Below, in pieces: positions 23,240-30,748 of a DNA stretch of 30,882 bases; position 1 is the first letter of the stretch, and the number at the start of each line of letters is the position of its first letter. Both the position numbers and the translations under genes were made by a program. The notes beneath the pieces were generated by a model, which saw only the letters and a program-made list of their open reading frames with translations, was not told where the DNA came from and did no database searches. Origin of the DNA: Clostridia bacterium. Lineage in GTDB: Bacteria; Bacillota_A; Clostridia; Christensenellales; Aristaeellaceae. The stretch covers positions 1 through 30,882 of the forward strand of contig JAFUPT010000043.1 in the NCBI GenBank assembly GCA_017481065.1, in the 5' to 3' direction.

Positions 23240-23538
23240 TTCGGCACAATGAAAAAGCGATAACCGAGAACAAGTAACCTGTGATCGCGCGGATTCCAGA
23301 GAGCCCCGGCAGCTGGAAAGGGGCATTCGGCCCGCAGGCGAATACATCTCGCAGCTTCACGTTGAAGGCATGAAAGCTGCTGCGTAGGCGATGACGGCTC
23401 CTTCCCGTTACAGAAGGGTGGCAATTTAGCATTGCCCGCTGAGGCCGGAGCCGCAAGGCTCAGGCAAACTGAGGTGGTACCGCGTATTTTACGCCCTCTG
23501 CACTGTAAAACGACACAGGCAGGGGGCGTCGATTTTTT
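23240..23538 (+). promoter_or_regulatory. T-box leader 2, specifier UAC (tRNA-Tyr)
   Basis: The same architecture as leader 1. The specifier loop is closed by CGAGA (23265-23269) with TCTCG (23347-23351) and CCTG (23278-23281) with CAGG (23335-23338). AGTA (23273-23276) faces CGAA-UAC-A, so the specifier at 23343-23345 is UAC, a Tyr codon. The closing stem differs from leader 1 on both strands (CGGGA/TCCCG versus CGAGA/TCTCG), a compensatory change that supports the fold. AGAGAG is at 23298-23303. The T-box sequence GAGGTGGTACCGCG is at 23471-23484 with bulge UGGU, matching discriminator A of tRNA-Tyr. The terminator follows at 23491-23538. Confidence 0.93.
23491..23538 (+). terminator. T-box 2 regulated terminator
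   Basis: Stem ACGCCCTCTGC / GCAGGGGGCGT, extended by CTGT/ACAG inside, then TTTTTT (23533-23538). Confidence 0.92.
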
Positions 23539-23584
23539 CGGAACGCCTCCCGGAAACTGAAAGTTTTAGGGGGTATAGATACAT

Positions 23585-24529
23585 ATGAAAAGATTTCTGG
23601 CGGCGCTGCTGGCCGCAATGCTGGCCTTCTCATTCTCCGCCATGGCAGAGGGCCCCAGCTACACCGTAGGCATCTGCCAGCTGGTGCAGCATGACGCGCT
23701 GGACGACGCGACCCTGGGCTTCAAGGCCGCCCTCACCGAACTGCTCGGCAGCAGAATCTCCTTCATTGAACAGAATGCATCCGGCGATACCGCCACCTGC
23801 ATTTCCATTGCAAATTCCTTCATCGCCGAGGAAGTGGACCTGATCCTGGCCAACGCCACCCAGGCCCTGCAGGCGGTTTACGCCAGCACCGGCGATATCC
23901 CGGTTCTGGGCGTATCCGTATCGGATTACGCGGCCGCGCTGGATATGGACCAGTGGACCGGCGTGACCGGGGTAAACGTATCCGGCACCAGCGACCTGGC
24001 CCCCATTGCCGACCAGGCGGAGCTGATCCGCGAGCTCTTCCCCGCGGCGAAGAATATCGGCCTGCTGTACTGCTCCTCGGAAGCCAATTCCGAATACCAG
24101 GCAGCCATCATGCAGGGACACCTGACCGCCATGGGTTACAGCTGCAAAGCCTACACCTTCACCGATTCCAACGATGTTTTCGCCGTGACGCAGAACGCCT
24201 GCGCGGGCAGCGATGTGATCTACGTTCCCACGGACAACGTAGTGGCCTCCTGCAGCGAGGTCATCCGCAATGTGATCGATGTGGAAAAGACGCCCATCAT
24301 TGGCGGCGACGAGGGCATCTGTTCCGTATGCGGCGTTGCCACCCTGGGCATGAATTACTATTCCCTCGGCTATGCCACCGGCAAGATGGCCTACCGCATC
24401 CTGGTGCAGGGCGCGGACCCGGCCACCATGCCCATCCAGTTCGTATCCAATTTCACCAAGAAATACAATGCTGAGCTGTGTCAGTATCTCGGCATCAGCG
24501 TTCCCGGGGACTTTGAAGCCCTGGACTGA
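23585..24529 (+). CDS. TrpX-like amino-acid ABC transporter substrate-binding protein 2 (Tyr T-box controlled)
   Basis: A 314-residue binding protein, paralogous to its two neighbours but the most diverged of the three. The signal peptide MKRFLAALLAAMLAFSFSAMA ends in A-M-A before EG; no lipobox is present. Family segments are YTVGICQLVQHDALDDATLG, NASGDTATCISIANSFI, VPTDNVVASCSEVIRNVID and GGDEGICSVCGVATLGMNYY. Differences from paralogue 1 in segments lining the cleft (VSVSDYAAALDMD in place of TSVTDYGTALGID) may reflect a different ligand. Because the leader senses tRNA-Tyr, tyrosine is the inferred ligand. GGGGG lies about 11 bases before the ATG, weaker than for the flanking genes. Transcription can continue into binding protein 3, the permease and the ATPase. 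Confidence 0.9.
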   Translation: MKRFLAALLAAMLAFSFSAMAEGPSYTVGICQLVQHDALDDATLGFKAALTELLGSRISFIEQNASGDTATCISIANSFIAEEVDLILANATQALQAVYASTGDIPVLGVSVSDYAAALDMDQWTGVTGVNVSGTSDLAPIADQAELIRELFPAAKNIGLLYCSSEANSEYQAAIMQGHLTAMGYSCKAYTFTDSNDVFAVTQNACAGSDVIYVPTDNVVASCSEVIRNVIDVEKTPIIGGDEGICSVCGVATLGMNYYSLGYATGKMAYRILVQGADPATMPIQFVSNFTKKYNAELCQYLGISVPGDFEALD

Positions 24530-24618
24530 ATTCCCTTTGATTGCCTGAGGTTCCCGGTAGGGCCCTGCCGGAATCCTCTCGTATAAGAGCTTAAAACCAA
24601 TTACAGGAGGAAACCGAA

Positions 24619-25566
24619 ATGAAGAAAGTTATTGCAATCCTGATGGCAGCCCTGCTCTGCCTGTCCATGACCTGCGCATTCGCAGAGGAAACCACCTACA
24701 ACGTAGGCATCTGCCAGCTGGTGCAGCACGATGCACTCGACGCCGCCACCCAGGGCTTCATGGATGCCCTGACCGAGAAGCTGGGCGACAAGGTGACCTT
24801 CAACGAGCAGAACGCCTCCGGCGATTCCGCCACCTGCATCACCATCGTAAACGGCTTCATCTCCGAAAATGTTGACCTGATCATGGCCAACGCCACCCCC
24901 GCCCTGCAGGCCGCAGTTGCCGGCACCGCTGACATCCCGATCCTGGGCACCTCCGTAACCGACTACGGCACCGCCCTGGCCATCGACAACTGGACCGGCA
25001 CCACCGGCATCAACGTATCCGGCACTTCCGACCTTGCTCCCCTGGACGGCCAGGCCGCAATGATCAAGGAGCTGTTCCCCGACGCCAAGGAGATCGGCCT
25101 GCTGTACTGCTCCGCAGAAGCCAATTCCGCATACCAGATTGAAGTGATCACCGGCTACCTGACCGAGATGGGCTACAACTGCACCAACTATGTATTCGCC
25201 GATTCCAACGACGTTGCCTCCGTTGCCACCAACGCCTGCGCCAGCAGCGACGTGATCTACATCCCCACCGACAACACTGCCGCTTCCTGCACCGAAGCAA
25301 TCCGCAATGTAGTGGAGCCCGCCGGCGTTCCGGTAGTGGCCGGTGAAGAAGGCATCTGCGGCGGCTGCGGCGTTGCCACCCTGTCCATCAGCTACTATGA
25401 CCTGGGCGTCGCCACCGGCGAAATGGCCTATGAGATCCTGGTAAACGGCGCTGATGTTACCACCATGCCCGTTCAGTTCGCCCCGAACTTCACCAAGAAG
25501 TACAATGCCGAGCTGTGCACCGCTCTGGGCGTAACCATTCCCGCTGATTATGTAGCCATCGGCTAA
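24619..25566 (+). CDS. TrpX-like amino-acid ABC transporter substrate-binding protein 3 (no own T-box)
   Basis: A 315-residue binding protein. The signal peptide MKKVIAILMAALLCLSMTCAFA has two cysteines in or near the core, but neither sits in a lipobox; cleavage after A-F-A is likely. It is much closer to binding protein 1 than to 2: the segment LTEKLGDKVTFNEQNASGDS and the bases encoding it are almost unchanged. A unique feature is NVVEPAGVPVVAGEEGICGG where the others have NVIDVEK...GGDEGIC. The 89-base gap before it has an imperfect GAGGTTCC...GGAATCCTC hairpin and a small CTCT-CGTAT-AAGAG hairpin but no T-box or convincing promoter. GGAGG precedes the ATG. The ligand is unknown; the family suggests an aromatic amino acid. 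It is followed by a stem-loop and the permease. Confidence 0.9.
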   Translation: MKKVIAILMAALLCLSMTCAFAEETTYNVGICQLVQHDALDAATQGFMDALTEKLGDKVTFNEQNASGDSATCITIVNGFISENVDLIMANATPALQAAVAGTADIPILGTSVTDYGTALAIDNWTGTTGINVSGTSDLAPLDGQAAMIKELFPDAKEIGLLYCSAEANSAYQIEVITGYLTEMGYNCTNYVFADSNDVASVATNACASSDVIYIPTDNTAASCTEAIRNVVEPAGVPVVAGEEGICGGCGVATLSISYYDLGVATGEMAYEILVNGADVTTMPVQFAPNFTKKYNAELCTALGVTIPADYVAIG

Positions 25567-25582
25567 TCTCTGCGGCAAAAAC

Positions 25583-25618
25583 CGAAAAGAGCAGTGGCGC
25601 CCGCCGCTGTTCTTTTCG
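25583..25618 (+). other. Intercistronic stem-loop between binding protein 3 and permease
   Basis: Stem CGAAAAGAGCAG / CTGTTCTTTTCG with inner G-C pairs, about 15 bp, in the 65-to-80-base gap before the permease. The T content is in the stem only, so transcript stabilisation or partial termination is more likely than a full stop. Confidence 0.65.
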
Positions 25619-25646
25619 CGCATCATGAAACTTGGGGGAAAAGAGA

Positions 25647-26561
25647 TTGAATTTTGTAACACTGTTCAACGCCATGCCTGGCGCAATCGCCCAGGGCCTC
25701 ATCTGGGGCATCATGGCGATCGGCCTGTACATCACTTATAAAGTGCTTGACTACTCCGACCTTACCGTTGACGGCACGATGGCCACCGGCGGCGCCGTTT
25801 GCATCATGCTGATGATGAACGGCTGGAATACCTGGCTTGCGCTGATCGTGGCGGTCATCGCCGGCATGCTGGCGGGCCTGGCCACCGGCCTGTTCCACAC
25901 CACCATGGGCATTCCGCCGATCCTGGCCGGTATCCTTACCCAGCTGTCCCTGTATTCCATCAATCTGACGATCATGGGCGGCAAGGCCAACCAGGCCGTA
26001 AGCGTTACGAAGTATGATCTGATCGTCAGCTCCCGCTATGTGAAGGAACTGTCCCTGCAGAACCCCATCATCATCACCGCCATCGTGATCGCGCTGCTGA
26101 TTGCCGCGCTGTACTGGTTCTTCGGCACCGAGCTGGGCTGCGCGCTGCGCGCAACCGGCGCAAACGAGGCCATGAGCCGCGCGCAGGGCATCAACACCAA
26201 CAAATGCAAGATCCTGGGCCTGATGATCTCCAACGGCATCGTTGCCCTTGCATCCGCCATGTATTCCCATTATCAGGGCTTCGTGGATGTGAACATGGGC
26301 CGCGGCGCCATCGTAATCGGCCTGGCCGCGGTAATCATCAGCGGCGTAATTTTCGGCAAGATCTTCCGCAACTTCGCCCTGAAGCTGGTTGCGGTTGCCC
26401 TCGGCGCTGTGATTTACTATGTGGTTATCCAGGTGGTGCTCTGGCTGGGCCTGAACACCAATATGCTCAAGCTGCTCTCCGCGCTCATCGTGGCGCTGTT
26501 CCTGGCCATCCCCTACTGGAAGAGCAAGATTCACCTGAAGGGAGGCCACAAGCATGCTTGA
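25647..26561 (+). CDS. Amino-acid ABC transporter permease (TrpY-like, BPD_transp_2)
   Basis: A 304-residue integral membrane protein with about eight hydrophobic segments. The segments GLIWGIMAIGLYITYKVLDY, DLTVDGTMATGGAV and GNANEAMSRAQGI-like ATGANEAMSRAQGINTNKCK are typical of the permease of TrpXYZ-type transporters; the last is the ATPase contact loop. No ATG fits the start: TTG at 25647 is 7 bases after GGGGG and begins MNFVTLFNAMPG, matching the family N terminus. TTG at 25632 overlaps that ribosome site, and the internal ATG at 25674 would cut the first helix. The rare start codon may lower permease yield relative to binding proteins. The last codons overlap the ATPase start by 8 bases. 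It serves all three binding proteins by inference, since no other permease is present. Confidence 0.87.
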   Translation: MNFVTLFNAMPGAIAQGLIWGIMAIGLYITYKVLDYSDLTVDGTMATGGAVCIMLMMNGWNTWLALIVAVIAGMLAGLATGLFHTTMGIPPILAGILTQLSLYSINLTIMGGKANQAVSVTKYDLIVSSRYVKELSLQNPIIITAIVIALLIAALYWFFGTELGCALRATGANEAMSRAQGINTNKCKILGLMISNGIVALASAMYSHYQGFVDVNMGRGAIVIGLAAVIISGVIFGKIFRNFALKLVAVALGAVIYYVVIQVVLWLGLNTNMLKLLSALIVALFLAIPYWKSKIHLKGGHKHA

Positions 26562-27351
26562 TTTGACCAACATCCGCAAAACCTTCAATCCCCGCACGGT
26601 AAATGAAAAGGTTGCCCTCGCAGGCGTGAACCTGCACCTGGAGGACGGCGATTTCGTGACCGTGATCGGCGGCAACGGCGCGGGCAAATCCACTACGCTG
26701 AACGCCATCGCCGGCGTATGGCCCGTGGATGAGGGAACGATCGTGCTGGACGGCAAGGACCTTACCCACCTGCCGGAGCACCGCCGCGCAGCCATGCTGG
26801 GCCGCGTATTCCAGGACCCCATGACCGGCACCGCCGCAACCATGCAGATTGCGGAAAACCTGGCTTTGGCGGCCCGCCGCGGCAGCAGCCGCACCCTGCG
26901 CGCCGGCATTTCCAAGGCGGAGCGCGAGGAATACCGCGAAAAGCTGAAAATGCTGGGGCTCGGCCTCGAGGACCGCATGAGCACCAAGGTGGGCCTGCTC
27001 TCCGGCGGCCAGCGCCAGGCGCTCACCCTGCTGATGGCCACCCTGCGCAAGCCCCAGCTGCTGCTGCTGGATGAGCACACCGCTGCCCTCGATCCCCGCA
27101 CTGCTGAGAAGGTGCTGCACCTGACGAGGGACATCGTGGCCGAAAACAAGCTCACCACCATGATGGTTACCCACAACATGCGCGACGCCATCGCTTACGG
27201 CAACCGCCTGATCATGATGCACGAGGGCAATGTGATCCTCGACATCAAGGGCGAGGAAAAGAAGCACCTGACCGTGGATGCGCTGCTCGAGCAGTTTGCC
27301 AAGGTCAGCGGCGATGAATTCGTGAACGACCGCGCGCTGCTCTCCAAGTAA
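26554..27351 (+). CDS. Amino-acid ABC transporter ATP-binding protein (TrpZ-like)
   Basis: A 265-residue ATPase with a complete set of motifs: Walker A GGNGAGKST (about 44-52), Q-loop FQDPMTGTAA, signature LSGGQRQALTLLMA, Walker B LLLLDEHTAALD with catalytic Glu, and H-loop MMVTHNMRDA. The FQDPMTGTA and DEHTAALDPRTA variants are characteristic of the TrpZ-type ATPases found next to ABC_sub_bind proteins. GGGAGG inside the end of the permease gene provides its ribosome site and the coding regions overlap, so the two membrane components are translationally coupled. The intrinsic terminator at 27366-27402 closes the locus. Confidence 0.93.
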   Translation: MLDLTNIRKTFNPRTVNEKVALAGVNLHLEDGDFVTVIGGNGAGKSTTLNAIAGVWPVDEGTIVLDGKDLTHLPEHRRAAMLGRVFQDPMTGTAATMQIAENLALAARRGSSRTLRAGISKAEREEYREKLKMLGLGLEDRMSTKVGLLSGGQRQALTLLMATLRKPQLLLLDEHTAALDPRTAEKVLHLTRDIVAENKLTTMMVTHNMRDAIAYGNRLIMMHEGNVILDIKGEEKKHLTVDALLEQFAKVSGDEFVNDRALLSK

Positions 27352-27365
27352 AAAAACAGATTTTC

Positions 27366-27402
27366 CTGCCTGTGGACGCAAGCTGCCCGCAGGCAGTTTT
27401 TT
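27366..27402 (+). terminator. Intrinsic terminator of the amino-acid transporter locus
   Basis: Stem CTGCCTG...CAGGCAG with a 17-base loop that has internal pairing, followed by TTTTTT, 14 bases after the ATPase stop. Confidence 0.85.
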
Positions 27403-27415
27403 CAGAAAGGACGCC

Positions 27416-28039
27416 ATGGATAATTACGAACGCGCATTGGTTTACGCCCGTGGCCTGTTCCTGAAATGGGACCAGGAAAAAATCATCGCCCGGGCGGGCC
27501 TGGAGGCAGACGGGGAATACATCTACCTGAACTTCCTCGGCCTTCCCCACTGCATCCGCAGGGAGAGCGGCGAAATCTTCCGCATGGGAGAGGAAAGGCT
27601 GCCCTGCGGCTTCAGCGCTTCCCTGTCCATATTTGATTACCTCTGCCGGGAGGGCGCGCTGCCCATCGCCCGGGGAGAGCTCTATCCCGTGAATTCCCTG
27701 AAGCATGTGGCCCAGAGCAGCCCCAGCGATATATCCTTCCACCAATCCCATGCGGACAGGATGATGGAGCACCTTCCCGCACTCCGGGAAGCGGTGAAAC
27801 GGCTGGGAATCTCCCCCTTCCCCCAGGGAGACGCCGCATGCGTGTTCCCGGTATTTAATGGTTTCAGCGCCATCTTCCAATTCTGGGAGGGCGACGAGGA
27901 ATTCCCGCCCTCGGTGCGCTTCCTGTGGCGGGAAAATGCCCAGGAATTCTTGAAGTATGAAACCATCTACTATGTGATGGGCTGCATACTGGAGCGCATC
28001 TGGGAGGTCATTGCCGAAATCGAAAAAAATGTTAAATAA
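27416..28039 (+). CDS. DUF3786 domain-containing protein
   Basis: A 207-residue soluble protein. PVFNGFSAIFQFWEGDEEFP followed by PSVRFLWRENAQEFL near residues 144-180 matches what I recall of the DUF3786 family of anaerobic bacteria, whose function is unknown; some members lie near corrinoid or one-carbon enzymes, but no such genes are here. There is no signal peptide, membrane segment or metal-cluster cysteine pattern (three scattered cysteines only). AAAGG lies five bases before the ATG, only 14 bases after the preceding terminator's T-run, so it may depend on read-through or on a promoter I cannot see. A kinase gene with its own promoter follows. Confidence 0.78.
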   Translation: MDNYERALVYARGLFLKWDQEKIIARAGLEADGEYIYLNFLGLPHCIRRESGEIFRMGEERLPCGFSASLSIFDYLCREGALPIARGELYPVNSLKHVAQSSPSDISFHQSHADRMMEHLPALREAVKRLGISPFPQGDAACVFPVFNGFSAIFQFWEGDEEFPPSVRFLWRENAQEFLKYETIYYVMGCILERIWEVIAEIEKNVK

Positions 28040-28042
28040 TAC

Positions 28043-28072
28043 GAGACAAACCCCCTGCTGATGTGTTATAAT
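28043..28072 (+). promoter_or_regulatory. Promoter of the second FGGY kinase gene, with adjacent palindrome
   Basis: Extended -10 TGT-TATAAT (28067-28072) with a weak GAGACA (28043-28048) 18 bases upstream. Immediately downstream is GCATA-T-TATGC (28080-28090) inside a looser GTAT...ATAC frame (28073-28096), well placed for a repressor. Confidence 0.65.
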
Positions 28073-28121
28073 GTATGCAGCATATTATGCGTATACACGC
28101 TTCAACAGGAGGTTTTGCTTT

Positions 28122-29693
28122 ATGAATCTGGAAAAGTATGTGATCGGTATTGAGTTTGGCTCCACCAACATCAAGGCCGTTCTGATCGATGAAAACCATG
28201 TGCCCGTGGCCTCCGGCTCCCATGGCTGGGAGAACCAGCTGGTGGACGGCATCTGGACCTACAGCCTCGAAGCCATCCACAGCGGCCTGCAGGATTGCTA
28301 CGCCAAGCTCAAGAAGGATGCAGCCGAGAAGCTGGGCGTGACCATCACCAAGGTTGGCGCCATCGGTTTCAGCGCCATGATGCACGGCTACATGGCCTTC
28401 AATGCCGAGAATGAGCTGATGGTTCCCTTCCGCACCTGGCGCAACACCATCACCGGCCAGGCCGCAGGCGAGCTGACCAAGCTCTTCAACTACAACATTC
28501 CCCAGCGCTGGAGCATCGCCCATCTGTACCAGGCGATCCTCAATGGCGAAGAGCATGTGAAGGATATCACCTTCGTCACCACCCTGGCGGGCTACATCCA
28601 CTGGATGATGACCGGCAAGAAGGTGCTGGGCGTGGGCGATGCTTCCGGCATGTTCCCCATTGATCCCGCCGTGAAGAACTACATTCCCGAGCTGATCGAG
28701 AAGTTTGACGCGCTGGTTGCCCCCAAGGGCTACGGCTGGAAGCTAAATGAGATCCTGCCCGCAGTGCTCTGCGCCGGCGAGGATGCAGGCTGCCTCACCG
28801 AGGAGGGCGCAAAGATGCTCGACCCCGCAGGCGATCTCGAGGCCGGTATTCCGCTCTGCCCGCCGGAGGGCGACGCAGGCACCGGCATGGTGGCCACCAA
28901 TTCCTGCGCACAGCGCACCGGCAACATCTCCGCCGGCACCAGCGTATTCTCCATGATCGTGCTGGAGCAGCCCCTCAAGAACGTATATGAGGAGATTGAC
29001 CTGGTAACCACTCCCTCCGGCAGCCTGGTCGCCATGGCCCACTGCGCCAACTGCACCTCCGACCTGAATGCATGGGCAAGCGTATTCAATGAGTTCGCCA
29101 AGGGCATCGGCGCGAATCCCGATCCCAACTGCCTGTACGGCGCGATCCTGAACGGCGCGCTCACTGCCGACCCGGACTGCGGCGGCATCATGACCTACGG
29201 CTACTTCTCCGGCGAGCACATGACCCACTTTGAAGAGGGCCGTCCGCTGCTGGTGCGCATGCCCGACGCCAAATTCACCCTGGGCAACTTTGCCCGCGCC
29301 ATTGTATTCTCCGCGCTGGGCGCCATCAAGATCGGCAACAACATCCTCAAGAAGGAAGGCGTGGCCCTGGACAAGATGACCGGCCACGGCGGCCTGTACA
29401 AGACCAAGGATGTGGGCCAGAAGCTGACCGCAGCCTGCTTCAACGCGCCGGTATCCGTGATGGAGACCGCGGGCGAAGGCGGCGCATGGGGCATCGCCCT
29501 GCTGGCCGAATACATGGTGCGCAAGGCTGAGGGCGAAACCCTGGAAGCCTACCTGGACAACAAGGTATTCGCAGGCATGAAGAGCATCACCCTCGAGCCC
29601 GACCAGCGGGATGTGGAAGGCTTCGAGAAGTTCATGGAGCGCTATATTGCCGCATTGCCGGTGGAGCGCGCAGCCGTGGAAACCATGAAGTAA
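28122..29693 (+). CDS. FGGY-family carbohydrate kinase (second copy)
   Basis: A 523-residue kinase of the FGGY superfamily. [18 protein letters not shown] is the phosphate-1 loop, [12 protein letters not shown] follows, [17 protein letters not shown] carries the probable catalytic aspartate, [15 protein letters not shown] is phosphate-2, and [15 protein letters not shown] plus [16 protein letters not shown] make the adenosine site. It belongs to the longer xylulokinase-like branch and is only distantly related to the kinase at 2218-3657. The frame is open 17 codons upstream through the promoter region, but GGAGG stands at about nine bases from the ATG at 28122, which is chosen. It appears monocistronic, with a promoter and operator-like palindrome upstream and a strong palindrome downstream. 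The sugar is unknown. Confidence 0.9.
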   Translation: MNLEKYVIGIEFGSTNIKAVLIDENHVPVASGSHGWENQLVDGIWTYSLEAIHSGLQDCYAKLKKDAAEKLGVTITKVGAIGFSAMMHGYMAFNAENELMVPFRTWRNTITGQAAGELTKLFNYNIPQRWSIAHLYQAILNGEEHVKDITFVTTLAGYIHWMMTGKKVLGVGDASGMFPIDPAVKNYIPELIEKFDALVAPKGYGWKLNEILPAVLCAGEDAGCLTEEGAKMLDPAGDLEAGIPLCPPEGDAGTGMVATNSCAQRTGNISAGTSVFSMIVLEQPLKNVYEEIDLVTTPSGSLVAMAHCANCTSDLNAWASVFNEFAKGIGANPDPNCLYGAILNGALTADPDCGGIMTYGYFSGEHMTHFEEGRPLLVRMPDAKFTLGNFARAIVFSALGAIKIGNNILKKEGVALDKMTGHGGLYKTKDVGQKLTAACFNAPVSVMETAGEGGAWGIALLAEYMVRKAEGETLEAYLDNKVFAGMKSITLEPDQRDVEGFEKFMERYIAALPVERAAVETMK

Positions 29694-29754
29694 TTCTTCC
29701 ATAAAAATCTGAGGATTGGAACAAATATCCTGCTTTGTTCGTCTAATATTGCAA

Positions 29755-29783
29755 CAGGGGCCTGCGGTCACCGCAGGCCCCTG
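29755..29783. repeat. 29-bp perfect palindrome between kinase and YdcF genes
   Basis: Arms CAGGGGCCTGCGGT and ACCGCAGGCCCCTG (14 bp each) around a single C. There is no T-run, so it could be a factor-dependent terminator, an RNA stabiliser for the kinase message, or a protein site. Confidence 0.75.
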
Positions 29784-29807
29784 ACTCTATCATGAAAGGT
29801 ATCTCAT

Positions 29808-30578
29808 ATGAAGAAATCCGGCAGAATCCTGAATATTCTCATCCTACTTCTGGGAATCGCCATGATCGCCTATTACATCGGCCTCGGCGTGGCGGTGCGC
29901 TTCGGGCAATCGCTGCAGTTCCTGTGGCTGCTGGGCGGCTTGCTGTGCATCGGCCGCTTCCTCTACTGGCGGCATGTGTATGCATCCGGCAAGCATCCGC
30001 CGCGCAAGCCGGTGCGGGTGCTCAGGGTTCTGTTCTGCATCGCGCTGGCATTCTTCATCTGCGTGGAGGGCATAATCCTGTTCAGCGGGCTGACGCCCGC
30101 CGAGCCGGGGCTGGATTACATCATCGTGCTGGGCGCGAAGGTGAACGGCACGGTGCCCAGCGGCAGCCTGCGCAACCGCATCCAGGTGGGCATTGAATAT
30201 CTCGAGGCGAATCCCGGCACCACGGCAATCCTTTCCGGCGGGCAGGGCCCGGATGAGGGCATCAGCGAAGCCCAGTGCATGTACGACTACATGACTGCCG
30301 CCGGCATCGATCCTGCCCGGCTCATCATGGAGGACCAGTCCACCGACACCTCCGAGAACCTGCGCTTCAGCCGCGAGCTCATCCCCGAAGGCGCATCCAT
30401 CGGCCTCGTCACCAATAATTTCCACATCTTCCGCGCGCTGGCGCTGGCCAAGGGCCTCGGCTGGGAGGATATCCGGGGCATACCCGTCGCCACTACCCTG
30501 CTCTCCCTCCCCCATTACCTGATGCGCGAATTCTGCGGCATTCTGTATGAGACGGTGCGGGGGAATCTGGCGTTCTGA
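29808..30578 (+). CDS. YdcF/DUF218-family membrane protein (ElyC/SanA-like)
   Basis: A 256-residue protein with three N-terminal hydrophobic segments (about residues 8-25, 35-52 and 70-90), followed by a DUF218 domain. DYIIVLGAKVNGTVPSGSLR (about 102-121) is the family's first strand and loop; AILSGGQGPDEGISEAQCMY, STDTSENLRFSREL and GLVTNNFHIFRALALA are the remaining conserved blocks, with the acidic, Ser/Thr and His residues expected at the active cleft. Family members act in envelope or lipid-carrier metabolism, although the reaction is unproven. AAAGG lies eight bases before the ATG. It follows a strong palindrome and is followed by an 11-bp tandem repeat and repeat-family locus 5. Confidence 0.87.
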   Translation: MKKSGRILNILILLLGIAMIAYYIGLGVAVRFGQSLQFLWLLGGLLCIGRFLYWRHVYASGKHPPRKPVRVLRVLFCIALAFFICVEGIILFSGLTPAEPGLDYIIVLGAKVNGTVPSGSLRNRIQVGIEYLEANPGTTAILSGGQGPDEGISEAQCMYDYMTAAGIDPARLIMEDQSTDTSENLRFSRELIPEGASIGLVTNNFHIFRALALAKGLGWEDIRGIPVATTLLSLPHYLMREFCGILYETVRGNLAF

Positions 30579-30594
30579 GGGGAGACGCTGGGGG

Positions 30595-30660
30595 AACGCT
30601 GGGAGAACGCTGGGAGAACGCTGGGAGAACGCTGGGAGAACGCTGGGAGAACGCTGGGGG
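30595..30660. repeat. 11-bp tandem repeat (six units)
   Basis: AACGCTGGGAG is repeated six times in tandem from 30595, the last unit ending GGGGG; a degenerate partial unit (GACGCTGGGGG) precedes. It lies just after the YdcF stop and runs into the GGGGGC hairpin of repeat locus 5. The gap 30579-30882 has no gene. Confidence 0.9.
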
Positions 30661-30734
30661 CTTTCAGCCCCCAGACCCCTGACCAAAGGGCGAGCCGCCC
30701 TTTGGAAACCCCTGCAAGCGATGCTTCGCATCGC
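30654..30734. repeat. Palindrome module pair, locus 5, left half
   Basis: CTGGGGGCT-N3-AGCCCCCAG (30654-30674), CCAAAGGGCG-N3-CGCCCTTTGG (30683-30705), AAACCCC, then GCGATGC-TTC-GCATCGC (30718-30734). Same order and orientation as locus 4 left half. Confidence 0.8.
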
Positions 30735-30748
30735 AAAAGAATAATTAC

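Noticed and set aside
21770..23540. Trp as the amino acid sensed by the T-boxes, as in known TrpXYZ systems
   Set aside because: The specifier loops read UUC and UAC, no UGG sits at the specifier position, and the UGGU bulges fit discriminator A rather than the G of tRNA-Trp.
24530..24618. A third T-box or promoter before binding protein 3
   Set aside because: No T-box sequence, AGAGAG motif or paired -35/-10 boxes; only small hairpins are present.
30595..30660. CRISPR array
   Set aside because: The 11-bp units are contiguous with no spacers, and no cas gene is present.
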